NCBI GenBank assembly: GCA_947184155.2
Contig: CAMXCT020001780.1
Location: 629,949 to 693,948 of the forward strand
Source of the DNA: Cladocopium goreaui
Taxonomy: Eukaryota; Sar; Dinophyceae; Suessiales; Symbiodiniaceae
DNA length: 64,000 nucleotides
Direction: 5' to 3'
Under the pieces are notes generated by a model, which ran no database searches, was not told where the DNA came from, and worked only from the letters and a program-made list of their open reading frames with translations. Shown piece after piece: positions 24,901 through 34,123 of the stretch; positions within the stretch are counted from its first letter, which is position 1; every line of letters begins with the position of its first letter. The position numbers and the translations under genes were made by a program.

Positions 24901-25094
24901 GGTGAGGAATCAATGACTTGGATTGACTTGGAAGGTGTCTCGCATCTCGTTTTGGGGCCCAACCTTAACTCACCGCAAATATGGGGCATGAGGGGGCGCG
25001 GCAATATGCACGCCGGACTCACGGTGACACGCAATTGGCATGCCATCGCACGCCTATTGAAAGAATAGAGCCGCGCCTCCAATAACGCGCATCA

Positions 25095-25260
25095 ACATAT
25101 ATATATATACAGTATATAAACGATATAAATATTACTATATTATTGTTTTTATCACCATTATCGTTTTTATAATTACTATTATTATGATTACAATTATTAT
25201 TGTTATTATAATATTATTATTATGTATTATTATTATTATCATTATTATTATTATGACATC
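25095..25260. repeat. (ATT)n / TA-rich tract
   Basis: Imperfect TTA/ATT triplets, preceded by a short (TA)n. It produces poly-Ile frames, which are not genes. Confidence 0.85.
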
Positions 25261-25264
25261 AACA

Positions 25265-25510
25265 TTATTCCTGATTGTGCTTACTTCCTGGGCTACTGTA
25301 TTCACCCGATTCATCTGCAGTAATCCCGGTTTGAGGAGATTTTGCCGCCGGAAGCTGCAGAACCAACTCAGTAGCTGCAAGGCGAACTGACTGAAACACA
25401 ACCCCAAACACCCCCAAATGTTCCAATGTGCCCAAAGTTCCGCAAATGCCCCTCGTGTACCAAGTAAAACCGGGCACCATGGGAACACCGGACACCTGAG
25501 CAGCTCCCAT
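25265..25510 (-). other. Exon-like open block, unidentified
   Basis: An 81-codon minus-strand frame with non-repetitive composition (GVFGVVFQSVRLAATELVLQ). It could be an exon. A second frame over the same bases is also open, so support is weak. Confidence 0.2.
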
Positions 25511-26517
25511 TGTGCCCAGGAACGGAGGTTGCCTTCTGGTCTGGTTTCGACCTCGGACTTAAAACACAACAAAAAATGACGCAATACAATGCATAATACA
25601 ATGCATTGCATGACAAAACGTCCTTATTTCCCGCGCAATTCTAAACATGTCGAAACATGTGCGCACTCATCCTGCCTACCCCTGACATGTTGAGAGGAGG
25701 AGCAACATGGCAAAAGAAGCACAAGTGGTTTTGCCTTTTGCCATGTTTTGCCTTTGTTTTTGCGACGAATGTGCCACTGGGTCCGACTTCGCTAGGATAT
25801 TGCATGATATTGCCCTGACCCCGGTTCGTGTTTCTCTTTTGCGTCCCACTATTCCGATCAACCATGCAGCGAGCATGAATGGCCGAATCGTTGCATTAAA
25901 ATTCATTAAACACCCCCCAGGTGAACATCCTACATTGGGAAGATTTCGTTTTGCAAGTTTGCTACGGCGCCCACGGGTTCTATATTTTAAATTCATTCAG
26001 GCATATTCACGCATTGGGTGTTCACGGCAAATGTAGCACTGCTGGTGAAATATAATTTGCATTAATTTGCTACAGCTACAAGAGCATACAAAAGTAACCT
26101 TCGGGGTAACCAGGGTGAATCACTAAGTAGTGGGGTGCCCAGGACGGTGACTCAAAAATTCCAAAACGGATTCATCCACCTGAGAGGTCGGGCGAAGCCA
26201 CGGCAAATATCACAGCTGACTTGGTTCTGACTTGTAGGTACGGAGCGTATTTGAATGTATTTAAATGTTTCTAATGCAAAATATATGAACAGTCGTAAGT
26301 ATTTGGAGGTTTGCGCCAACGTATTCTGACATATATTTCGCATTTATTTCGCCATAAAATCTGTATAGTGGAGGGAGCGCCAGCGCGATTCAACCGACTG
26401 CAAGAAGAGAAGAAACTCACAATATACTCCCCTGACAGGTGGGGGAAGACCATAAACATAAGAAAAGCACCCCAAGAGCCACCAAGAGCCACCAAGGCAC
26501 AACAGCCAAACAAATTC

Positions 26518-26658
26518 TGTAGAAACGGGTTAGAAACCGCTAAGTGCCACAATAATAACAGATACTACACCCTGCACGCAGTGCACATTTCTTGAGCCAG
26601 TGCAACACAGTATGGAGGGGTGAAAAGCTAGTGCATACATTACTACTGTGCAACAACA
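26518..26658 (-). repeat. Candidate 3' LTR
   Basis: In sense orientation it starts TGTTGTTGCACAGTAGTA and ends GTTTCTACA, giving the usual TG...CA ends and a length of 141 bases. It shares its first 18 bases (one mismatch), a TTTTCACC block, TGGCTCAAGAAAT and the terminal GTTTCTACA with the sequence upstream of ORF1. The middle is much more diverged than expected for an intact element. Confidence 0.55.
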
Positions 26659-26664
26659 CCCCCC
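26659..26664 (-). other. Candidate polypurine tract (G6)
   Basis: Six G in the sense strand lie immediately before the TGTTG start of the candidate 3' LTR. This is where plus-strand priming occurs in LTR elements. The tract is short but positioned exactly. Confidence 0.4.
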
Positions 26665-26925
26665 GTGCAGTGTAATTACCGCTACGGGAGATGAAGCTGC
26701 AAATTAGGCTATGTACAGTCAGTAAGGGATGCCGTTAGTTAACCAATTAGGGAAACAGACAACAAAACCCCAAACCCGACCACCGCCTATCCTTCGGTAA
26801 TGCTTTTGTGCTTTCACCTCAGTGTTGCAAAGGTTGACAAACAAGAGCAAAAGTGACAATGCATAACGTTCGGCGCAACTTCAAGTATTAAGGCCAACGG
26901 ATGCAGTGAACATCAATTCGGTCGA

Positions 26926-27237
26926 ATGCAGCAGTATCAAGTTTTGGGCTCTACCGGGCTTGCGGTCGAACATGCACAGTGGAAAAAGGACTTGGCCCGT
27001 TACATAGGCCTGCGTTTCCACGCGGCATCAAAAGTTCTTGTGGACGCCCGGGAGCTTGCCAAAGCAAAGCTTTATGAATTAAAGCAAAATGCTGAATTCG
27101 GTTTCGATGTGAACCCGCAGGGAAGCTTTCAGAAATGCTTCAAAGATGCCTTAACTTCGCAAGGCAAGAGCTTCCGCTCTGCGGTTCATGCAACTACCAG
27201 CCGTGTGCTATGCAAGGAGGAATCATGGCAAGAATAA
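26926..27237 (+). CDS. Antisense ORF in the 3' region of the copia element
   Basis: A 103-codon ORF on the strand opposite to the element, between ORF2 and the 3' LTR. Composition is ordinary for a protein, with a Lys/Ala-rich amphipathic stretch (VLVDARELAKAKLYELKQNA). No domain was recognised. Some plant LTR elements carry antisense ORFs in this position, so it could be a passenger gene. It could also be an unrelated host exon if the true 3' end of the element lies before 27237. Confidence 0.35.
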   Translation: MQQYQVLGSTGLAVEHAQWKKDLARYIGLRFHAASKVLVDARELAKAKLYELKQNAEFGFDVNPQGSFQKCFKDALTSQGKSFRSAVHATTSRVLCKEESWQE

Positions 27238-27515
27238 GATGAGTGCCAAATGCCTGCTTCAAATTATATGCATTCAAAGCATTAATGGAACTTTTGTGAA
27301 CTTGACTAGGTTGGCAAAAATTCCGACTTAGCACACTTGTGTTGGAAATGATGGTGGAATCGCTCACCCACCTGTGCAAATGAAGCTAATCGCCTAATCG
27401 AATTAAATCCGAAAAGGCAACAGCTTCCGCTGTGCGACACCGTGCAATGAGAGGAAAAAGCCCCGCCTCAGATGAAGATAAATCCACCAGGCGAGAGGTT
27501 CCCCTCCGCGGTGCC

Positions 27516-30500
27516 TCAGCGATAGCCCGACCAACGTCGATCCCGATATTGATGGCCTTGGTTTCGACGGCGCCACTCTTCCCACTCGTGGTCAGTCCAC
27601 TGATTGTAGTAGTCATTCCATTCCTGCTGACTGTAGCCATGAGTGGGCCCCTGATGAGAACCGTAGCCAGGACGCGAGGACCTGGTGACATCTGGGTTCT
27701 GCTGCTTCGTTGCAGGCAGGGGTCGGCTTCCGCCTTCCGTGTCCTTGGCCTCCGTGAGGGGGCGCAAGATGTCATCGACATAGCTGAGAATGTCGGCATA
27801 CACATCCTGCTTGGACAACGCAAGGGATTGGAACGTCGTGTTGGCGACGCTCAAGACCTCGAAACGCTCGGCCACCGGAATCAAGGCATAGGCGGCCGCG
27901 AACTGGTTGGCTCTGTAAAAGCGGTTCTTGTACCAGATGAGGACATGATCATCCACAATGATCGTCTTCATCTGTTCCTCCTCGTATGCGACCATGCACA
28001 TACGCGCTTTGTACTGCCGAATCTTTCCAGTTCGGATCTCCTCTCGCGTGCGCTTGATGGAGGGAAGCACCACATTGCCCAAAACTGTAATCCAATGCAT
28101 ACACCGAGGTGTAAGGTCCTGGACCGCACAATTAAAGGCGTAATGGGCGTCCGTTCCCAGACGCTGTAGCAAGGTCAGTCCAGCTTTTCTCGCCTGTTTC
28201 ATATATGAACGGGCGTGATTTTTGAGGACTGCCGCAACAGATCTGATCTGCTTGGCACCTTGGGTGGTGCCTGCTACGTCGTCGTCGCCCAGAAGGTCCA
28301 ACGTCAGCTCGAAGCCCAGCTTCTCCGCCAACTCTTCCAAGCGAAACACCTGGCACGCACGGCGCATGTCGGACATAGTCGCCAGCGACAAGCCGCACGC
28401 AAGGCACACCAACATCCCCTCAGGAAAGATCTTCCTGCACCGGGGGCGTGTCAATTCTGGCATAGCCAACATTGAGACATACCGCCAGCGCGTGAGGTTC
28501 CCCTCCGCGGAAGGGTCAAATGCCTCCTGATCGAAGCGATCAGAACGGCGTTCCCGCGCGTTGTCAGGGGCGATGTCGAAGCCAGCAGCAGTTGCCGTCG
28601 GCTTGCGTGCCACACAAAGGAGATTGGTGAAGTTGAGCGGCCTTTGCTTGAACTTCGGGAGCAACTCATCGACGACAGGATATGGTGTCGGAACTTCCTT
28701 GTAAATGAGCGGACGTCGCAAGGTGATGACATCCTTCCACTGGTCGTACTCATTCACGAACATGTTCTTCAACACCTCCAGGTCCGAAACCTCGTACCTT
28801 TCAAGTTCGTCGTAGTTGGGAGTGCCCTTCCGAGCCTCGTTCTCCTGCCAAGTGAGGGCGTTCTCGGAGGCCTTGTCCCGAAGGTACTTCTTCACGCCGT
28901 TGTAGCCATGATTCGCCCAAAGGTATTGCGACTTCTCGCAATCGAATGCGTAGATGAGGCAATGATTGGGCACCCAGTCCTCAGTGATGAGTGCACCGGC
29001 CAAGGTTTCCACCAGGCGAAGACCATAGTGCAGAGCACAATCGGTGTCGATCGCGATGCACAGCGGTCTGTTCGTTCTGACGCCTGGATCCTTGCCTTCG
29101 ATTTCCCAAGGCGCATGGCGGGTCATATAAGCATGACCCTTGCATGAAGTGGCCCCTGGAAAAATCCCCGTGCAAATGATCTGCTGGAGGGAGTCCCATG
29201 AAGTGTAATGGTAAATAACCTTAAACTCTTCTGGGACCTCGGCTTCCGCCAGGTGAGGATAAATGGGGACCCTGGGGTAGAATCCCTTCTTCAAGTCCTC
29301 GACCGTGAACTGGTAGTCAAGCGAGATGATTTGCTTAACCAATGGAGCCGTCCCCACCTTGTCAATGAGCGACTGGTCATGGCCTTGGCAGGCCTTCACG
29401 TGGGTGATGCGGTATGGCATGTCCATGGTTGTCAGTTCCCCGACAATTCCAGCCTGAATACGGCACATGAACCTGTCCTGAGTTCGAAGAATCAGGTACA
29501 AGTCCTGTCGCGAAAGCTGAGCACGATGCCGCTTTCGGAGGTACGTGTACATGGACTCAAAGTTCACGTACAGCTCCTCATCAAATTCAGGAGGAATATG
29601 GCGATGGTGCGCCTCGAGGAATTTGTGATCATACCCACGGAGAAGCCCGGTCACCCTCTTCGAAAATTTGAAATCATCATGATTGAGTCTTCCAAGGTCC
29701 CTCAGGCCCGGCAGGTCGGTACATCGAACGATGAATTCCCTGCGCTCGCCCGTTCCCGGGGAGTAGAAGTACCACTTAGGGTATCCCTCTGGTCGCAAGG
29801 GCGGTTCAGCCGGAGGCTGAGGTCCACCCGTTCCCGGGGGAGGAGCACTGGCCATAGGCGGCTCCTTCTTGGCCATCTTCGGGGCAGGCTCCGACGAAGA
29901 CGTAGCTGCAGGCGCCGATGACTTCTGTGGAGGTGCCCTCGGTGAGGTTGTTGTCAACGTTGCAGGCGGTGCCTTGAAAGGCAAAGCTTTGGGCATAGGA
30001 TGGTCCGCAGCTTCCGCTGGGAGTGCAGGTGGCTCCGGCTTGGGGGATCCAGTTGCACTCTTCGGAGTCGGTGGCGGACTGGGCTTTGGGGACGCCATGG
30101 GAGACGTTCCCGTCGCCGTTGAAACCTTTGGGAGCCGCGGGGCAGGCTTGGGCTGAATCATGGTAGCCTGATCCCTCATCTTGGGTTTGATGAACTGGCT
30201 GACAGTGTCCCCGATCACCTGTGCGATGCCGCTCGAAGATGATGCCGCTTCGGGTGAGGAAGCCGCCTTCGACTTGGCCTTCGACACGATCTGGACAGTG
30301 GCAGCAGGGTCACCCGCGCGAAGTTTCTCCTCGGCGGTTTTGGGCTCCTCAAAGATCTCCCGTTCCATCTGACGATGCTTCTCCTCATCCGTCAGGTCAA
30401 AGCGACGAATGATGATTGTACCATCTTCGGTCTGCTGCATGGATTCCTGCCGAAGTTCAAGCTTGGCAGGGTCACGTGTGACGTCGGTGTCCAAGATGTT

Positions 30501-33500
30501 CACTACGCCAGAACCATCCAATCTGAAGTCCACAGCATGGATCTTGTTCATCAGATGGGAGCGCAGCTTCCGCTGGCTAAACATTGATGCTGAGCCGCCG
30601 ACGATGGGTTCTCTGAAGACAATCTCCTCGTCAGCATCCGGCTCGTCAATGTCACGCTCGTCGGAAACACCCGGCAACCGATCCAAAAAGGGCTTGAGGA
30701 TGGCGTCGATGAGCTCACCATCCATCTCCGGCTCTTTGACCTCATGCGGTTCAAAGTGCTCGGGTTCCCCCGGCAGTGCAGCATCCACGGACTCCAAAAG
30801 CTGCCAGTTTGATGAGGCCACAGTGGCATCATCCTGCACCGTAGGAGCCTGTGCGACTTGGGCACGTGCGGGGTCAACTTCATTGGGAAGCCGTTGCCCT
30901 TTGGGTCGGGTCTCCTTCACATAGATTTCCCAACCGTCCACGTCCATGGAGACCAACACTTCTTCCATCTCTTCCCATTGAGGGTTGTTTTCAGGTTGAG
31001 GGTTGGCCAGCGATTCCTCGCGGCGCTTCTTCATCTCAGCCATCTCAATCAATGGCTTGCACGACCGAAGTCGAAAAAGATGATAGCCGAGAGCGCCAGC
31101 TTCGGAATAGAAGCGAATGCACTGGAGACGGTTGTGCTCCGAATTCTCCATGTGCTGGCCGTCGTATCGTGTAGTACACTTGATAAGCGACGTGGCATCG
31201 AGGACGCAGAGTCCACGTTTCCTCAAAGCCTCAGCTTCGCGAATCATTTGACGGTCAAAATCGGGGTGCAACCCATACCCCCTGCCGTACCATGGCATGA
31301 TGAGGACGATGTTCCCAACGTCGGCACGTGTCGTCAGCTTAACGAGGTCGTTCAAAGCGGAGAAATGGGTATTGACCCTTTCCTCCATGAGATCGTTTGC
31401 TGCGTCACGGCGCTTTTGGGAGTAGCATGCCATCTCCTTGTCAAGCCAATCACAGTGAAGGAAGCCGTAGTTCCCAAAAATATCGTTGCCAGCATAAGAG
31501 ATGACAATGACAGATGGGCGAGAGGTTCCCCTCCGCTGCAAACATTCAAGAGAGTGCTCGACGCCCTTGATGATGTCAGGCAGCCCACGACCCCATTTGA
31601 GATCGTGCCAGACCGTCTTGCGGCCTGGTGGGAGGAGGTCCGGCTTCTCCTTGATGTACTCGCCGATGTTCCTGCGCGTAGAAGCGTAACCGTCGACCAT
31701 GTCCACAAGTGCCATCGAAGAATCTCCGGCAAAGATGAAGTTGGCCTCAGGTTCCCCTGGGCATACCATGCCTCTCAGCGAGAAGCTGGAAACGCCGTCG
31801 AGGAGCTTCGCGTCTTCTGGGCTGACGTCGCGGAGGTAGCCTTTGGCCAACAGCGAATGGTCAGTGTTCCCCATGATGGATGTCAAATCCGAAATCACAT
31901 CAGCTTCGTTTACCACACGACACTGCGTGACAGAGCCAAAAATGCTCCCAGTCAACGCATACCACGCCTTTCCATTGGGCCCCAGAGTCGAATCATCTTC
32001 AGTGGACTCCGGTTCCCCGGGTCGAATGCCAGCAGCATCCGCAGCAGCGGAATAGTCTGCCTCCTCGACCTCTGCTTGTGGAAAGCGACGAAAGTAAGCC
32101 ATGGTAGGTGATGTAGAAAGCGAAACAGCGCAGAGTGCAATAGAAGTCGTCGGTTCGGGTTTTGAGCTGGTCGCTGCAATGAAAGCTCGATGGATCATGT
32201 CCGTCATCTGAAAGGAATACGATTCAGTTTCCTTCAAGTCATGACCTCTGCCTTGAACGTGGTTATGACTACCATCACATGACAATCCATCAAAAGCAGT
32301 GACAATTGAATCACAATCGGTTAAAATAGCCCATGGTTTCTTTATAGACTCACCTTCTTTGTTGACAATACCAACCATGCATCCATCAAATGTGACTCTA
32401 ATGAGCTGGTGTTTTCCACAAAACTTTTCAACTCGGTCAAACTTCCAGTAGATGCAATGGGCTGGCCATTCAATTGCAATCTTGGGACTCAAATGACGAA
32501 TAAGATTGAGAAAATCGACCATTGATGACCATATCTTTTCAAAAACATGTCGATGATATTCAACCTTAAGTTTGGCTGATTCATGTTGCAAGTTCACATA
32601 TGACCATGTTGTGCCACCAGCGCAAGGGATGCTAATCCAAATCAAAACTGGACAAGGTTGTACTGTTGAACTCTCAATTGCTTGAACAACTTCATTCCGA
32701 ATGTCCATTCTGTTGGATCTAGATGTAACATCTCTTTCCTCTGTGCATCTGACGACATAACAATCTCTTGAATGCTTCCTTGAACGATCACCAAGCTTTG
32801 AATCAGGTCCACAACAAAATTCAATAAGTACCCTGCTATGAGACGCCACTGAAGGGCAAGCAGGTTCCCCTGCGCGTTGCTGAGATCCCGACACTGTTGA
32901 AGGTGCAGGTTCCCCTGCGCAGGCTTTCATCTTCTGTGGCTCCTTCCGTGGAAGGGGCTGTGATGAAATACCCATCAATCGCAGAGCTGATTCCCACTTC
33001 TCGGAGTTGGTAAAAGGCTTGGTGAGGATGTCTGCCGCTTGAAGCGATGAACCAACATAGACAAGTCTGAAATGTTTTCGTTTGAACTGTTCAGACAACC
33101 ATGACAAATTCAATCTTTGGGTTTTGTCAGTGTGCCTAAATGACGGTGACCTACCACTCTCAAGGATACGAATGGTCGCTTGGTTGTCCTCAAGGAAAAT
33201 GACCTCAAGACTACCGGGTCCTGCCATGTACACACTCTCATCCCCCCGCTTTTCAGATCCCGTGTACTTAAAATCAGTTAATGCAGATCTGATTTCCCGT
33301 GACTCAACCCCATAATCAACTTCGTTTGGTCCAGGTATCCTGAAAACAGTTTTCCCCGTCCATTCGAAATCATAGATCATGTCAGCATCAGGAGTCGTCC
33401 AGTCCCATGTCAAATCAAATTCAACACCACCAGTTTTAGTTTTCATGATAGTGTACCTTTGCCTTGCCAATCCCTGAGGGTTCACTGGACAATCCGAATC

Positions 33501-34121
33501 AATTGGGTTATACAGTTTATTTCGTGGTTTGACATGAACTCTGGTAACTTGGTTGGTGAATGGACTGTGCTCCCAATAATCCTCTTTGGGGTTTTTGGCA
33601 CGAGTTTCCACTCTGCGGGACGGCTTTTGTTGAGTGCTATCTCCCCCCGCGTGACGTATGACTGACCACAGGCAGGAGGAAGGTAATCCAACAGCACGCA
33701 ACGCAAGGTTTGCCGCCGTGACTTCAGCCTCTGTCGATGACATAGCCGTTGAAGTCTGCTTCTTTGAAAAAGCTGTGAGTGGGTAAAACGTGTTTGGTCC
33801 TACCAAAGCGAGGAGGCAACCACTTGTAGATCTGTTGTCATGTTCCCCAGCATGATCTGAATCTGCAAACAACCATGTTTTGCAAGCCTCAGGTGGGTCC
33901 CCAACGAAACCAACCATTGTACGATCAAGGGTTGTGTGTATGTAACACATTAATCGGTGAAGACTCTTGTCGCAATCAGGTGACCATTTTGTAACCCTAC
34001 TTGCTAAACCCTGAGTAGCACGGAGAAGATCAAACCTAGCCATTCGTGCTGCGAACAGCACCTTCATTAGCACACGTGATGCTATGGGCTGGAGTTCCCC
34101 CCGAGCTTCTGCTTCGTCCAT
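27516..34121 (-). CDS. Copia ORF2: RNase H plus MTase-, SGNH- and Tpt1-like domains (2201 aa)
   Basis: Residues 20-370 are the copia RNase H: FADSDHAG (Asp87), SSTEAE (Glu131), EDNQATI (Asp312) and ADILTKPF. An unusual ~170-residue stretch separates the second and third acidic residues. Residues 430-650 resemble a cytosine-5 methyltransferase fold: IEFCCGPDSKLG, SIPCAGGTTWS with Cys500, IAIEWP. Residues 790-1020 look like an SGNH hydrolase: GDSS (Ser801), YAGNDIFGN (Asn879) and DGQH (Asp987, His990). A Pro/Ala/Ser linker (1270-1450) leads to a Tpt1/KptA-like domain (1486-1730): FSKRVTGLLRG, VKACQGHD, YHYTSWDSL, GALITED. The last ~470 residues are unassigned. The start is the ATG inside TAATG, overlapping the ORF1 stop. 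Domain functions are inferred from motifs only. Confidence 0.88.
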   Translation of the reverse strand: MDEAEARGELQPIASRVLMKVLFAARMARFDLLRATQGLASRVTKWSPDCDKSLHRLMCYIHTTLDRTMVGFVGDPPEACKTWLFADSDHAGEHDNRSTSGCLLALVGPNTFYPLTAFSKKQTSTAMSSTEAEVTAANLALRAVGLPSSCLWSVIRHAGGDSTQQKPSRRVETRAKNPKEDYWEHSPFTNQVTRVHVKPRNKLYNPIDSDCPVNPQGLARQRYTIMKTKTGGVEFDLTWDWTTPDADMIYDFEWTGKTVFRIPGPNEVDYGVESREIRSALTDFKYTGSEKRGDESVYMAGPGSLEVIFLEDNQATIRILESGRSPSFRHTDKTQRLNLSWLSEQFKRKHFRLVYVGSSLQAADILTKPFTNSEKWESALRLMGISSQPLPRKEPQKMKACAGEPAPSTVSGSQQRAGEPACPSVASHSRVLIEFCCGPDSKLGDRSRKHSRDCYVVRCTEERDVTSRSNRMDIRNEVVQAIESSTVQPCPVLIWISIPCAGGTTWSYVNLQHESAKLKVEYHRHVFEKIWSSMVDFLNLIRHLSPKIAIEWPAHCIYWKFDRVEKFCGKHQLIRVTFDGCMVGIVNKEGESIKKPWAILTDCDSIVTAFDGLSCDGSHNHVQGRGHDLKETESYSFQMTDMIHRAFIAATSSKPEPTTSIALCAVSLSTSPTMAYFRRFPQAEVEEADYSAAADAAGIRPGEPESTEDDSTLGPNGKAWYALTGSIFGSVTQCRVVNEADVISDLTSIMGNTDHSLLAKGYLRDVSPEDAKLLDGVSSFSLRGMVCPGEPEANFIFAGDSSMALVDMVDGYASTRRNIGEYIKEKPDLLPPGRKTVWHDLKWGRGLPDIIKGVEHSLECLQRRGTSRPSVIVISYAGNDIFGNYGFLHCDWLDKEMACYSQKRRDAANDLMEERVNTHFSALNDLVKLTTRADVGNIVLIMPWYGRGYGLHPDFDRQMIREAEALRKRGLCVLDATSLIKCTTRYDGQHMENSEHNRLQCIRFYSEAGALGYHLFRLRSCKPLIEMAEMKKRREESLANPQPENNPQWEEMEEVLVSMDVDGWEIYVKETRPKGQRLPNEVDPARAQVAQAPTVQDDATVASSNWQLLESVDAALPGEPEHFEPHEVKEPEMDGELIDAILKPFLDRLPGVSDERDIDEPDADEEIVFREPIVGGSASMFSQRKLRSHLMNKIHAVDFRLDGSGVVNILDTDVTRDPAKLELRQESMQQTEDGTIIIRRFDLTDEEKHRQMEREIFEEPKTAEEKLRAGDPAATVQIVSKAKSKAASSPEAASSSSGIAQVIGDTVSQFIKPKMRDQATMIQPKPAPRLPKVSTATGTSPMASPKPSPPPTPKSATGSPKPEPPALPAEAADHPMPKALPFKAPPATLTTTSPRAPPQKSSAPAATSSSEPAPKMAKKEPPMASAPPPGTGGPQPPAEPPLRPEGYPKWYFYSPGTGERREFIVRCTDLPGLRDLGRLNHDDFKFSKRVTGLLRGYDHKFLEAHHRHIPPEFDEELYVNFESMYTYLRKRHRAQLSRQDLYLILRTQDRFMCRIQAGIVGELTTMDMPYRITHVKACQGHDQSLIDKVGTAPLVKQIISLDYQFTVEDLKKGFYPRVPIYPHLAEAEVPEEFKVIYHYTSWDSLQQIICTGIFPGATSCKGHAYMTRHAPWEIEGKDPGVRTNRPLCIAIDTDCALHYGLRLVETLAGALITEDWVPNHCLIYAFDCEKSQYLWANHGYNGVKKYLRDKASENALTWQENEARKGTPNYDELERYEVSDLEVLKNMFVNEYDQWKDVITLRRPLIYKEVPTPYPVVDELLPKFKQRPLNFTNLLCVARKPTATAAGFDIAPDNARERRSDRFDQEAFDPSAEGNLTRWRYVSMLAMPELTRPRCRKIFPEGMLVCLACGLSLATMSDMRRACQVFRLEELAEKLGFELTLDLLGDDDVAGTTQGAKQIRSVAAVLKNHARSYMKQARKAGLTLLQRLGTDAHYAFNCAVQDLTPRCMHWITVLGNVVLPSIKRTREEIRTGKIRQYKARMCMVAYEEEQMKTIIVDDHVLIWYKNRFYRANQFAAAYALIPVAERFEVLSVANTTFQSLALSKQDVYADILSYVDDILRPLTEAKDTEGGSRPLPATKQQNPDVTRSSRPGYGSHQGPTHGYSQQEWNDYYNQWTDHEWEEWRRRNQGHQYRDRRWSGYR

Positions 34122-34123
34122 TA
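34119..34123 (-). promoter_or_regulatory. TAATG stop-start overlap between copia ORF1 and ORF2
   Basis: The TAA of ORF1 (34123-34121) and the ATG of ORF2 (34121-34119) share one A. Pol homology is collinear across the junction (RT before, RNase H after), so this is where one polyprotein is split. UAAUG coupling by termination-reinitiation is known from the silkworm LINE SART1. A frameshift is the alternative. Confidence 0.75.

Noticed and set aside
27768..27797. Second YVDD near the C terminus of copia ORF2 (ILSYVDDILR)
   Set aside because: No surrounding reverse-transcriptase motifs; the real RT with YVDD is in ORF1.
28541..28560. Additional GGAA hairpin at 28551
   Set aside because: Only three inner pairs form and the outer helix fails; left out of the count of 28.
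30858..32111. 417-codon plus-strand ORF
   Set aside because: Exact antisense shadow of copia ORF2, which has clear domain motifs on the other strand. The same holds for 27432-28169 and 29208-29921.
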